Source: Streptomyces sp. CBMA152
GTDB lineage: Bacteria; Actinomycetota; Actinomycetes; Streptomycetales; Streptomycetaceae
DNA length: 64,000 bases
Direction of reading: 5' to 3'
NCBI RefSeq assembly: GCF_014596475.1
Contig: NZ_MECJ01000039.1
Coordinates: forward strand, 186,001-250,000
A program made the position numbers and the translations under genes. The notes beneath the pieces were generated by a model that saw only the letters and a program-made list of their open reading frames with translations, was not told the DNA's origin and did not search any database. The number at the start of each line of letters is the position of its first letter. Position 1 is the first letter of the stretch. Below, in pieces: positions 1 to 8,231 of the stretch.

Positions 1-1
1 G

Positions 2-532
2 CGCCGCCGAGGCGTCGGTACGCAGGTCGTGCACAGCCAGGTCAAGCGGCCCCTGGAGCTGAGCAGCCTCTACGACGACCTGGAGGCGGCCGGGCAGAAA
101 CCGGCCACCAAGGTGCTGCGCAACACCGTCGAACCGGCGGGCGCCGAAGTGGCGGCGGCGCTCGGGGTGCCCGAGGGTGCGGACGTCCATCTGGTCGAGC
201 GGCTGCGGTACGCGCACGGCGAGCCGATGGCCCGGCTGTGCAACTACCTGCCCGTCGATCTGCTCGCCCTGGACACCGCGCAGCTGGAGGCCACGGGCCT
301 GTACCGGCTGATGCGCGGCGCGGGGATCACCCTGCACAGCGCCCGGCAGTCGGTCGGGGCGCGGGCCGCTACGGCCGCCGAGGCGGAGCTGCTGGCCGAG
401 GCCGTGGGCGCGCCGCTGCTGACCATGGAGCGCGCCACGTTCGACGACACCGGCCGGGCCGTCGAGTTCGGCTCGCACATCTACCGCGCCTCGCGGTACG
501 CCTTCGAGTTCCAGCTGCTCGTACGGCCGTGA
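2..532 (+). CDS. GntR-family transcriptional regulator, C-terminal part (start outside window)
   Basis: The reading frame is open from base 2, so the N-terminal DNA-binding domain lies upstream of the window. What remains (about 176 residues) is a UTRA-type effector-binding domain of the HutC/FarR branch of GntR regulators. Diagnostic stretches are GVGTQVVH at the linker, ELSSLYDDL, the run VERLRYAHGEPMA typical of UTRA strand pairs, and the closing HIYRASRYAFEFQ. It is followed by a promoter and a sugar ABC operon on the same strand, so it is probably the local ligand-responsive repressor. The ligand is not readable from the sequence. Confidence 0.85.
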   Translation, partial: RRRGVGTQVVHSQVKRPLELSSLYDDLEAAGQKPATKVLRNTVEPAGAEVAAALGVPEGADVHLVERLRYAHGEPMARLCNYLPVDLLALDTAQLEATGLYRLMRGAGITLHSARQSVGARAATAAEAELLAEAVGAPLLTMERATFDDTGRAVEFGSHIYRASRYAFEFQLLVRP

Positions 533-588
533 TCCGCCCGTAAAGCCATGATCGCGACGGCCGTCCGCTCTCGAACGCCGCGTAAGAA

Positions 589-633
589 TGTTCGGACAAA
601 GTATTGACGGGGTCGCGCGCCCGCCGCTAGAAC
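589..633 (+). promoter_or_regulatory. Promoter of the sugar ABC operon with a possible repressor site
   Basis: A vegetative-type promoter is visible: -35 TTGACG at 604-609, an 18-base spacer and -10 TAGAAC at 628-633, about 43 bases before the first binding-protein start. Just upstream, TGTTCGGACA (589-598) is a near-palindrome that could be the site of the preceding GntR regulator. The promoter is seen directly; the operator role is inference. Confidence 0.5.
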
Positions 634-675
634 TCACGTGCCGCAACCGGGCGGCCCAGGCGGAAGGCGGAACCC

Positions 676-1680
676 ATGCGCACACCCCGCACGGCCCTCA
701 CGGCGGCTGCGGCCGTCGCGGCCCTCGCGCTCACGGTCGCCGGATGCAGCAGCTCGGGCGGCAAGAGCTCGGAGGACAAGACGAAGGACGCCGCGTCCGG
801 CGGCAAAGGTGTCTCCACACCACGGCTGAAGATCGCGATGGTCACCCACTCGGGCGAGGGCGACACGTTCTGGGACATCGTCCAGAGCGGCGCGAAACAG
901 GCGGCCGCCAAGGACAACGTCGACTTCCTCTACTCGGCGAACAAGGAGGGCCAGCAGCAGTCGCAGCTGGTCCAGGCGGCCATCGACCAGAAGGTCGACG
1001 GGATCATCGTCACCCTGGCCAAGCCCGAGGCCGTACGGGACGTGGTGAAGAAGGCGGTCGCGGCGGGCATACCCGTCGTCACCATCAACTCCGGCGCCCA
1101 GTACTCCAAGGAGCTCGGCGCGATCGGACACATCGGCCAGGACGAGGGCGTGGCCGGTGAGGCGGTCGGCGAGCAGCTGAACGCGCGCGGCAAGAAGAAG
1201 ACCGTCTGCGTCATCCACGAACAGGGCAACGTCTCGCTGGAGGAGCGCTGCGCGGGAGTGAAGAAGACGTTCCACGGCACGGTCGAGAACCTGAACGTCG
1301 ACGGGACCAACACGCCCGCCGCGACGTCCTCCATCGAGGCGAAACTCCAGGCGGGCAAGGACATCGACTCGGTGGTCACCCTCGGCGCGCCGATGGCGGC
1401 CGCGGCCGTGAAGGCGAAGGGCGACGCGGGCAGCTCCGCCGAGGTCGACACCTTCGACCTCAACGCCGCCGTGATCAAGCAGTTCAAGGCCAAGGAGATC
1501 GGCTTCGCGGTCGATCAGCAGCCGTATCTCCAGGGGTATCTGGCGGTGGACGAACTATGGCTGGACAAGACCAACGGCAATGTCGTCGGCGGTGGCAGGC
1601 CGGTCCTCACCGGGCCCGCGATCGTCACCGAGAAGGACGTGCCGACGCTGGAGAAGTACACCGCACGCGGTACCCGATGA
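676..1680 (+). CDS. Sugar ABC transporter substrate-binding lipoprotein (copy 1)
   Basis: A 334-residue type I periplasmic-binding protein of the ribose/RbsB class. It has an N-terminal signal with a lipobox ending in AGCSSSGG (Cys near residue 25), so it should be lipid-anchored outside the membrane. The ligand-binding fold is recognisable from KIAMVTHSGEGDTFWD, QKVDGIIVTLAKP, GIPVVTINSG and the later LGAPMAAAAVK and DTFDLNAAV stretches. It is the first gene of an operon with a second, clearly homologous binding protein, a single permease and one ATPase. The sugar transported is unknown; the neighbouring ROK kinase suggests a monosaccharide or polyol. Confidence 0.85.
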   Translation: MRTPRTALTAAAAVAALALTVAGCSSSGGKSSEDKTKDAASGGKGVSTPRLKIAMVTHSGEGDTFWDIVQSGAKQAAAKDNVDFLYSANKEGQQQSQLVQAAIDQKVDGIIVTLAKPEAVRDVVKKAVAAGIPVVTINSGAQYSKELGAIGHIGQDEGVAGEAVGEQLNARGKKKTVCVIHEQGNVSLEERCAGVKKTFHGTVENLNVDGTNTPAATSSIEAKLQAGKDIDSVVTLGAPMAAAAVKAKGDAGSSAEVDTFDLNAAVIKQFKAKEIGFAVDQQPYLQGYLAVDELWLDKTNGNVVGGGRPVLTGPAIVTEKDVPTLEKYTARGTR

Positions 1681-1778
1681 TCGCCCGCCGACCTCACGTG
1701 ACCCATACTTGGGCGGCCGGGGCAGGTCTGCGCCCGTCCCGGCCGCACCTGGCAGTACAGCAAGAGGAGCACGGCGTC

Positions 1779-2792
1779 GTGGCAAGGGTTCGGACAGGGG
1801 TACGCGCGGTGGGCGCGGTGCTGGCGGCGGTGCTCGGAGTTTCCCTGGTGGGATGCAGCAGCACCGGGGGCAAGCGTGCCGAGGACGCGCGCAAGGCCGC
1901 CTCCGCCCAGGGCAAGGCGGCGGTGAACACCCCGCGCTGGAAGATCGCCATGATCACCCACTCGGGCGATGGCGACACGTTCTGGGACATCGTCCAGAAC
2001 GGCGCCAAGCAGGCCGCCGTCAAGGACAACATCGACTTCCTGTACTCGCACAGCGACCAGGGCCAGCAGCAGGCGCAGTTCGTGCAGACCGCCATCGACC
2101 AGAAGGTCGACGGCATCATCGTCACGCTCGCCAAGCCCGACGCGATGAAGGACGTCGTCGCCAAGGCCGAGAAGGCCGGCATCCCGGTGATCACGGTGAA
2201 CTCCGGTTCCGAGAAGTCCAAGGAGTTCGGCGCCCTCACCCACATCGGGCAGGACGAGACCGTCGCGGGCGAGGCCGTCGGCGAGGAGCTCAACAAGCGC
2301 GGCAAGAAGAAGGCGCTGTGCGTCCTGCACGAGCAGGGCAACGTCGGCCATGAGCAGCGCTGCGCGGGCACCAAGAAGAGCTTCACGGGCGAGCTGCAGA
2401 ACCTCTACGTCACCGGCACCAACATGCCCGACGTCCAGTCGTCCATCGAGGCCAAGCTCCAGGCCGACAAGTCCATCGACGCCGTCGTCACCCTCGGCGC
2501 GCCCTTCGCGGACACCGCCGTCAAGGCGAAGAACTCCGCGGGCAGCTCCGCCGAGGTCGACACCTTCGACCTGAACGCCAAGGTCGCCTCCGAGCTCAAG
2601 GACGGCACCCTCGGCTTCGCCGTCGACCAGCAGCCCTACCTCCAGGGGTACGAGGCCGTGGACCTGCTCTGGCTCTACAAGTACAACGCCGACATGCTCG
2701 GCGGTGGACTGCCGGTGCTGACCGGACCTCAGATCATCACCAAGGACGCGGCCGCCCAGCTGGAGGAATACACGAAGCGGGGGACCCGATGA
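1779..2792 (+). CDS. Sugar ABC transporter substrate-binding lipoprotein (copy 2)
   Basis: A 337-residue paralogue of the preceding protein, with blocks such as KIAMITHSGDGDTFWDIVQ and AIDQKVDGIIVTLAKP nearly identical. The GTG at 1779 is chosen because AAGAGGAG lies about 10 bases upstream and the protein then begins with a proper signal peptide and lipobox (LVGCSSTGG). A longer in-frame extension exists but would bury the signal peptide. Its stop overlaps the permease start (ATGA at 2789), indicating translational coupling, so this copy is the one tied to the transporter core. Confidence 0.85.
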   Translation: MARVRTGVRAVGAVLAAVLGVSLVGCSSTGGKRAEDARKAASAQGKAAVNTPRWKIAMITHSGDGDTFWDIVQNGAKQAAVKDNIDFLYSHSDQGQQQAQFVQTAIDQKVDGIIVTLAKPDAMKDVVAKAEKAGIPVITVNSGSEKSKEFGALTHIGQDETVAGEAVGEELNKRGKKKALCVLHEQGNVGHEQRCAGTKKSFTGELQNLYVTGTNMPDVQSSIEAKLQADKSIDAVVTLGAPFADTAVKAKNSAGSSAEVDTFDLNAKVASELKDGTLGFAVDQQPYLQGYEAVDLLWLYKYNADMLGGGLPVLTGPQIITKDAAAQLEEYTKRGTR

Positions 2793-3838
2793 CCGCCACT
2801 GCACCCGCGCCCACCTCGGCGGGCGACGAGCGTCTGATCCACCGGTCCGTCCTGCGCAAGATCATGGGCCGTCCGGAGCTGGGCTCGGTCGTCGGCGCGA
2901 TCGCCGTCTTCGTCTTCTTCTCGATCGTCGCCGACAGCTTCCTGCGCGCCTCCAGCCTCTCGACCGTGCTGTACGCGGCGTCGACCATCGGCATCATGGC
3001 GGTGCCGGTGGCGCTCCTGATGATCGGCGGCGAGTTCGACCTGTCGGCCGGTGTCCTGGTGACGACGTCCGCGCTGGTCTCGTCGATGTTCAGCTACCAG
3101 ATGACCGCGAACGTCTGGGTGGGCGTCGGCGTCTCGCTGCTGACGACGCTGGCCATCGGCGCCTTCAACGGCTTCATGCTGACCCGTACGAAACTGCCCA
3201 GCTTCATCATCACGCTCGGCACCTTCCTGATGCTGACCGGCCTCAACCTCGGCTTCACCAAGCTGATCAGCGGCACGGTCTCCACGAAGTCCATCTCCGA
3301 CATGGAGGGCTTCTCCTCGGCGAAGAAGGTGTTCGCCTCCCAGCTGTCCATCGGCTCGGTCAACCTGAAGGTCACCATCCTGTGGTGGTTCGGCCTGATC
3401 GCGGTCGCCACCTGGATCCTGCTGCGGACCCGCTTCGGCAACTGGATCTTCGCGGTCGGCGGCGAGGCGGACGCGGCCCGCGCGGTCGGCGTCCCGGTCT
3501 ACAAGACCAAGATCGGCCTGTACATGGGCGTGGCCTTCGCCGCCTGGGTCTCGGGTCAGCACCTGCTCTTCTCGTTCGACGTGGTCCAGTCCGGCGAGGG
3601 CGTCGGCAACGAGCTGATCTACATCATCGCGGCCGTCATCGGCGGCTGTCTGATCACCGGCGGCTACGGCTCGGCGATCGGCTCCGCGGTCGGTGCCTTC
3701 ATCTTCGGCATGACGAGCAAGGGCATCGTGTACGCGGAGTGGAACCCGGACTGGTTCAAGTTCTTCCTGGGAGCGATGCTCCTGCTGGCCACCCTGCTCA
3801 ACGCATGGGTACGCAAGCGGGCGGAGGCGACGGCATGA
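2789..3838 (+). CDS. Sugar ABC transporter permease
   Basis: A 349-residue inner-membrane permease of the RbsC/FrcC type (BPD_transp_2 family) with eight to ten hydrophobic segments. Family marks include MIGGEFDLSAG near residue 72, the glycine-rich AVIGGCLITGGYGSAIGSAVGA and the TRFGNWIFAVGG loop that contacts the ATPase. It overlaps both neighbours by four bases (ATGA), so it is expressed as one unit with them. As one permease gene is present, it presumably works as a homodimer. Confidence 0.88.
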   Translation: MTATAPAPTSAGDERLIHRSVLRKIMGRPELGSVVGAIAVFVFFSIVADSFLRASSLSTVLYAASTIGIMAVPVALLMIGGEFDLSAGVLVTTSALVSSMFSYQMTANVWVGVGVSLLTTLAIGAFNGFMLTRTKLPSFIITLGTFLMLTGLNLGFTKLISGTVSTKSISDMEGFSSAKKVFASQLSIGSVNLKVTILWWFGLIAVATWILLRTRFGNWIFAVGGEADAARAVGVPVYKTKIGLYMGVAFAAWVSGQHLLFSFDVVQSGEGVGNELIYIIAAVIGGCLITGGYGSAIGSAVGAFIFGMTSKGIVYAEWNPDWFKFFLGAMLLLATLLNAWVRKRAEATA

Positions 3839-4671
3839 CATCCGAAGCGACCGAGGAGCGGACGGCTCTCGTCGAGCTGGACGACGTCAGCAAGTACTAC
3901 GGCAACATCCGGGCCCTCGAAGGCGTCTCCCTCGAAGTCCACGCGGGCGAGATCAGCTGCGTGCTCGGCGACAACGGCGCCGGCAAGTCCACCCTCATCA
4001 AGATCATCGCGGGGCTGCACCGGCACGACGCCGGCGCCTTCCGCATCGAGGGCGAGGACGTCTCGCTCAGCAACCCGCGCGACGCGCTCGACCGGGGCAT
4101 CGCCACCGTCTACCAGGACCTCGCGGTCGTCCCGCTGATGCCGGTCTGGCGCAACTTCTTCCTCGGCTCCGAGCCGACCAAGGGCGCCGGTCCCTTCAAG
4201 CGCCTCGACGTCGAGCTGATGCGCGAGACCACCCGCTCGGAGCTGCTGCGGATGGGCATCGACCTGCGCGACGTGGACCAGCCGATCGGCACCCTGTCGG
4301 GCGGCGAGCGCCAGTGCGTGGCGATCGCCCGCGCGGTCTACTTCGGCGCCAAGGTCCTGGTGCTCGACGAGCCGACGGCCGCGCTCGGCGTCAAGCAGTC
4401 CGGCGTCGTGCTCAAGTACGTGGCCGCTGCTCGCGACGCGGGCCTCGGAGTGGTCCTCATCACCCACAACCCGCACCACGCCTACCTCGTCGGCGACCGT
4501 TTCGTGCTGCTCAAGCGGGGTGCCATGACCGGCAGCCAGCTGCGCTCGCAGATCACCCTGGACGAGCTCACCCGCCAGATGGCGGGCGGCAGCGAACTGG
4601 AGGAGCTCAGCCACGAGCTCCAGCGCGCCGCCGAGCCCACCCACCTGGGCGGGCACCCCACCGACGCCTGA
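3835..4671 (+). CDS. Sugar ABC transporter ATP-binding protein
   Basis: A 278-residue single-domain ATPase energising the sugar importer on the inner membrane face. Walker A is GDNGAGKST, the signature is LSGGERQ, Walker B is VLVLDEPTAALG, and the switch histidine lies in ITHNPHH. It corresponds to one half of the usual double-domain RbsA/FrcA ATPases, as in FrcA. The ATG at 3835 overlaps the permease stop; a longer in-frame extension would run through the permease gene and is rejected. Confidence 0.88.
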   Translation: MTSEATEERTALVELDDVSKYYGNIRALEGVSLEVHAGEISCVLGDNGAGKSTLIKIIAGLHRHDAGAFRIEGEDVSLSNPRDALDRGIATVYQDLAVVPLMPVWRNFFLGSEPTKGAGPFKRLDVELMRETTRSELLRMGIDLRDVDQPIGTLSGGERQCVAIARAVYFGAKVLVLDEPTAALGVKQSGVVLKYVAAARDAGLGVVLITHNPHHAYLVGDRFVLLKRGAMTGSQLRSQITLDELTRQMAGGSELEELSHELQRAAEPTHLGGHPTDA

Positions 4672-4848
4672 GCGTGACGGCCGGGGCCGTGGAGGCACAC
4701 GAGGTCCGGTCTCGGCCGGGGTGGCAGAATCGGGCACGGCGGGCGCCGTCCGCCGCCGGTCACCCCGGCCCCCGAGACCTCCAGGGACGACACCAGTCGT
4801 GCGAGCACTCCAGGACACCCCTCTCCCGACGCGAAGGGGTGCGGCCCG

Positions 4849-6000
4849 ATGAACACCTCCTACCGGGGCTCCGCCCGGGCCACCGTCCTGCGCACCGTCG
4901 GCACCCGCGAGCGCCGCTCGCACCTGACCGCCCCGCGCGTGCCCACCGTGGGCATCGACATCGGCGGTACGAAGGTGATGGCGGGCGTCGTCGACGCCGA
5001 CGGGAACATCCTGGAGAAGATCCGCACCGAGACGCCGGACAAGTCCAAGAGCCCCAAGGTCGTCGAGGACACCATCACCGAGCTGGTCCTGGACCTCTCC
5101 GACCGCCACGACGTGCACGCCGTCGGCATCGGCGCGGCCGGCTGGGTCGACGCGGACCGCTCCACCATCCTGTTCGCCCCGCACCTCGCCTGGCGCAACG
5201 AGCCGCTGCGCGACGCCCTGCAGTCCCGGCTCGCCGTCCCCGTCATGGTCGACAACGACGCCAACACGGCCGCCTGGGCCGAGTGGCGGTTCGGCGCGGG
5301 CCGGGGCGAGGACCACCTCGTCATGATCACGCTCGGCACCGGCATCGGCGGCGCGATCCTGGAGGACGGCCGGGTCAAACGGGGCAAGTACGGCGTGGCG
5401 GGCGAGTTCGGCCATATGCAGGTCGTGCCCGGCGGCCACCGCTGCCCGTGCGGCAACCGGGGCTGCTGGGAGCAGTACAGCTCCGGCAACGCCCTGGTCC
5501 GCGAGGCCCGCGAGCTCGCCGTCGCGGACTCGCCGGTCGCGTACAACATCCTGGAGCGGGTCAAGGGCAACATCCCCGACATCACCGGGCCGCTGATCAC
5601 CGAGCTCGCCCGCGAGGGCGACGCGATGTGCGTCGAGCTGCTCCAGGACATCGGCCAGTGGCTCGGCGTCGGCATCGCCAACCTCGCGGCCGCCCTCGAC
5701 CCGTCCTGCTTCGTCATCGGCGGCGGCGTCAGCGCGGCCGACGACCTGCTCATCGGCCCGGCCAGGGACGCCTTCAAGCGCCAGCTGACCGGCCGCGGCT
5801 ACCGGCCCGAGGCCCGCATCGCCAAGGCACAGCTGGGCCCCGAGGCCGGCATGGTCGGCGCCGCCGACCTGGCCCGCCTGGTCGCCCGCCGCTTCCGCCG
5901 CGCCAACCGCCGCCGCGTGGAGCGCTACGAGCGGTACGCGCAGGTCGCCGAGGCCGTACGCAAGTCGAGCCCGGCCCGCAACACCCAGAGGTCGGCGTGA
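4849..6000 (+). CDS. ROK-family sugar kinase (glucokinase-like)
   Basis: A 383-residue cytoplasmic ROK protein. It carries the ATP-binding DIGGTKVMAGVVD (residues about 38-50), the catalytic-aspartate motif VDNDANTAAWAEWRFG, and the ROK zinc signature GHRCPCGNRGCWEQY with HCxCGxxGCxE spacing. No N-terminal helix-turn-helix is present, so it should be a kinase rather than an NagC/XylR-type repressor. It lies 177 bases downstream of the transporter and probably phosphorylates the imported sugar. The first 35 residues are a poorly conserved extension, so the true start could be slightly downstream. Confidence 0.85.
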   Translation: MNTSYRGSARATVLRTVGTRERRSHLTAPRVPTVGIDIGGTKVMAGVVDADGNILEKIRTETPDKSKSPKVVEDTITELVLDLSDRHDVHAVGIGAAGWVDADRSTILFAPHLAWRNEPLRDALQSRLAVPVMVDNDANTAAWAEWRFGAGRGEDHLVMITLGTGIGGAILEDGRVKRGKYGVAGEFGHMQVVPGGHRCPCGNRGCWEQYSSGNALVREARELAVADSPVAYNILERVKGNIPDITGPLITELAREGDAMCVELLQDIGQWLGVGIANLAAALDPSCFVIGGGVSAADDLLIGPARDAFKRQLTGRGYRPEARIAKAQLGPEAGMVGAADLARLVARRFRRANRRRVERYERYAQVAEAVRKSSPARNTQRSA

Positions 6001-6590
6001 TGGCCCCGGCGGAGCGGCCCGCGGTGCCGCGTCAGTCGCCGTCCCCGGACGAGAGCGGCCAGGCCGAGGACCGCCGCCATATGATCCGCCGCCGCTGGCT
6101 CACCGCGATCATCATCGTGCTGCTCATCGGCGTCCCGGCCGGATACCTGGCGATCTCGGCCGGCCAGAGCCGCGACAGCGGCCGCGACAAGGAGGCCGAA
6201 GTCTCGGCGACCGGTCTGCAGAACGACTGGCCGTCCAAGACCCAGCGCCGCATCTACGACGTACCGGTCCCGTCGGCCGCCACCGCCGTCAAGTACTACG
6301 AGACCAACAGCTGGGCGGTCAGCAAACTGTACGTGCAGTTCAAGACCACGGCCGCCGGTCTGGCCGAGTTCCTGAAGGACTCCGGCACCAGTACGGCAGC
6401 GCTGCGGCCCGGCTCGGTGGCGATCGGCGCGTCCGACGCCAAGGTGGTCGGCTGGACGTTCCCGCCGGGCCACGACTGGGCGGGCACCACCCACGCCCAG
6501 AAGGACCCGCTGCCCACCCAGGACATCACGGTCAACGAGAGCGACCCGGACAACCCGGTCGTCTACGTCGTCTCGACGGCGACGCCGTAG
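6000..6590 (+). CDS. Membrane-anchored protein of unknown function, coupled to the ROK kinase
   Basis: A 196-residue protein whose ATG overlaps the last base of the kinase gene. Residues about 1-30 are polar, 33-52 form one transmembrane helix (TAIIIVLLIGVPAGYLAI) after an arginine cluster, and the remaining 140 residues should be extracytoplasmic. No catalytic motif is evident and I do not recognise the family. Tight coupling to the kinase suggests a role in the same sugar pathway or in sensing at the membrane. Confidence 0.7.
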   Translation: MAPAERPAVPRQSPSPDESGQAEDRRHMIRRRWLTAIIIVLLIGVPAGYLAISAGQSRDSGRDKEAEVSATGLQNDWPSKTQRRIYDVPVPSAATAVKYYETNSWAVSKLYVQFKTTAAGLAEFLKDSGTSTAALRPGSVAIGASDAKVVGWTFPPGHDWAGTTHAQKDPLPTQDITVNESDPDNPVVYVVSTATP

Positions 6591-6626
6591 TCGTTTCACG
6601 GGGGAGTGGAACGGAGTTCGCGCGGC

Positions 6627-7799
6627 TCAACCCGCCACGCGCTCGTGCTCGCACGTGTCTTCCGTGGCGTGGACGTCCCAGGCGGGGAACGGGTCGTGCC
6701 GCGGTGTCGGCTCGTCGGGACGTACGAGGCAGGTGTCCAGAGCGTGGTGCAGTGCGTCGGAGTTCAGTCCTGTCCCGATGAAGACCAGCTCCTGGGCCTG
6801 CCCGCCGGATTCGCGGATGCCGGACGGCTCGAAGCGGGCGACGGCGCCGGCCTGTGACCACAGTCCGGTCACCCGGTCGCGGCCCGCGAGCCAGAAGAAG
6901 CCCTTGGAACGCAGGACACGGCCGTGGGCGCCGCTGTCCAGGCCCTCGGTGACGAACTCCCACAGCCGTTCGGGGTGGAAGGGCCGGTCGGCGCGGTAGA
7001 CCGTCGAGGAGATGCCGTACTCCTCGGTCTCGGGAACGTGGTCGCCGTTGAGTTCCATGACCCAGCCCGGCGCCTGCTGTGCGCGCTCCAGGTCGAAGAG
7101 GCCGGTGCCGAGGATGTCCGAGGGGGCCACCCGGCCGTACTCGGTGGTGATGACACGGGCGGCGGGGTTGAGCCGGGTGAGCGTCGCCCGCAGCCGGTCG
7201 GCCTCGTCCTGCGCGACCAGGTCGAGCTTGTTGAGCACGATGACGTCGGCGAACTCGATCTGGTCCATGAGGAGATCGCTGACGGTTCGCTCGTCGTCCT
7301 CGTACTGGTCGAGGCCGCGCTCCACGAGGCCGTCGCCGCCCGCGAGTTCGGGCAGGAAGTTCGCCGCGTCCACGACCGTGACCATCGTGTCGAGCCGGGC
7401 CAGGTCGCCGAGCGTGGCGCCGTCGTCGCGGGGGAACGCGAACGTGGCGGCCACGGGCATCGGCTCCGAGATCCCGCTCGACTCGATGAGGAGGTAGTCG
7501 AAGCGACCCTCGTGGGCCAGCCGGTCCACCTCCTCCAGGAGGTCGTCGCGCAGGGTGCAGCAGATGCAGCCGTTGGTCATCTCGACCAGCCGCTCCTCGG
7601 TGCGCGACAGCGCCGCCGCACCACCGCGCACCAGGGCCGCGTCGATGTTGATCTCGCTCATGTCGTTCACGATCACGGCGACGCGCAGGCCCTCCCGGTT
7701 GCCCAGGACATGGTTGAGCAGGGTCGTCTTGCCTGCTCCGAGGAACCCGGAGAGGACCGTCACGGGGAGCCGCGGGCCGACGGTCGTGCTGGTCGTCAT
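6627..7799 (-). CDS. COG0523-family GTPase metal chaperone (zinc-starvation type)
   Basis: A 390-residue G3E-family GTPase. Walker A is GFLGAGKTTLLNHVL, the metal-binding CxCC is GCICC, the base-recognition motif is NKLDL, and a C-terminal CobW_C domain ends near the protein end. Such proteins deliver zinc to client proteins when zinc is short. The ATG at 7799 places the P-loop close to the N-terminus; an upstream in-frame extension reads through the L32 gene and is rejected. It lies five bases after rpmF in the same direction, and a Zur-like box precedes rpmF, so the pair should be induced on zinc depletion. Confidence 0.9.
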   Translation of the reverse strand: MTTSTTVGPRLPVTVLSGFLGAGKTTLLNHVLGNREGLRVAVIVNDMSEINIDAALVRGGAAALSRTEERLVEMTNGCICCTLRDDLLEEVDRLAHEGRFDYLLIESSGISEPMPVAATFAFPRDDGATLGDLARLDTMVTVVDAANFLPELAGGDGLVERGLDQYEDDERTVSDLLMDQIEFADVIVLNKLDLVAQDEADRLRATLTRLNPAARVITTEYGRVAPSDILGTGLFDLERAQQAPGWVMELNGDHVPETEEYGISSTVYRADRPFHPERLWEFVTEGLDSGAHGRVLRSKGFFWLAGRDRVTGLWSQAGAVARFEPSGIRESGGQAQELVFIGTGLNSDALHHALDTCLVRPDEPTPRHDPFPAWDVHATEDTCEHERVAG

Positions 7800-7804
7800 C
7801 GCGC

Positions 7805-7975
7805 TCAGCCCTCCGGTCGCAGCAGCCCGCGCTCGTACGCCTTCACGAGCCGCTGCGGCACCTGGTAGACGGACCCGTCGACAGTGATCGGCACCAGCTG
7901 GGGCGTGCTCGCCTTCCACTGGGCGCGGCGGTGGCGGGTGTTGGAGCGGGACATCTTCCGCTTGGGAACGGCCAT
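7805..7975 (-). CDS. rpmF: 50S ribosomal protein bL32, zinc-independent (cysteine-free) paralogue
   Basis: A 56-residue protein starting MAVPKRKMSRSNTRHRRAQW, the conserved start of bL32. The usual zinc-binding cysteines are absent, marking it as the C-minus form that replaces the zinc-containing L32 under zinc starvation and so frees zinc. It is first in a two-gene operon with the COG0523 chaperone, and a Zur-like box lies about 50 bases upstream. It is too short for many gene-callers. Confidence 0.92.
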   Translation of the reverse strand: MAVPKRKMSRSNTRHRRAQWKASTPQLVPITVDGSVYQVPQRLVKAYERGLLRPEG

Positions 7976-8024
7976 GGGTACGGGACCTCCGTCGTCGTGG
8001 TGAGGACGTCACCGTACATGAAAA

Positions 8025-8039
8025 TGGAAACCATTAACA
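8025..8039 (-). promoter_or_regulatory. Zur-like box controlling rpmF and the COG0523 gene
   Basis: On the minus strand this 15-mer reads TGTTAATGGTTTCCA, matching the Zur pattern TGNNAATNNTTNNCA. An overlapping TGAAAATGGAAACCA lies at 8019-8033 on the plus strand. It sits about 50-65 bases upstream of the L32 start, in a suitable position for repression. Confidence 0.65.
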
Positions 8040-8096
8040 TCTGCGCAATGGATGTCGCCTGCCGTGCGGCGGCGGGGGCGCGCTGCAGTCAAGTGT

Positions 8097-8111
8097 TGGT
8101 AATGGTTTTCA
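8097..8111 (+). promoter_or_regulatory. Zur-like box in the divergent rpmF/znuA region
   Basis: TGGTAATGGTTTTCA fits TGNNAATNNTTNNCA. It lies between the two divergent operons, 121 bases before the znuA start, and may serve either side. A related box (TGGTAATGAAAACCA) lies upstream of the L31 gene. Confidence 0.68.
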
Positions 8112-8136
8112 TTTGTGATGACCTCAGCCATGGGTG

Positions 8137-8151
8137 TGACAATCATTTCCA
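8137..8151 (+). promoter_or_regulatory. Zur-like box proximal to znuA
   Basis: TGACAATCATTTCCA fits the pattern with the central AATNATT fully kept. It lies 81 bases upstream of the znuA start and is the best placed of the boxes to repress znuACBB-zur. Confidence 0.7.
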
Positions 8152-8231
8152 TCTAGCGTGACGGGTGTCCCGTTCTGCCGGGTCCTGCCTGTCCGCAGGG
8201 CCCGGCCGGTTCGTCAAGGAGAACTCCCGCC

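Noticed and set aside
3664..5439. 591-codon minus-strand open frame across the ATPase and kinase genes
   Set aside because: An Asp/Ala/Val-rich antisense shadow of high-GC coding DNA; both plus-strand genes are unmistakable.
4314..5996. Long in-frame extension ahead of the membrane-anchored protein at 6000
   Set aside because: It runs through the ROK kinase gene in another frame with Arg/Gly/His-rich shadow composition; the ATG at 6000 gives a normal protein.
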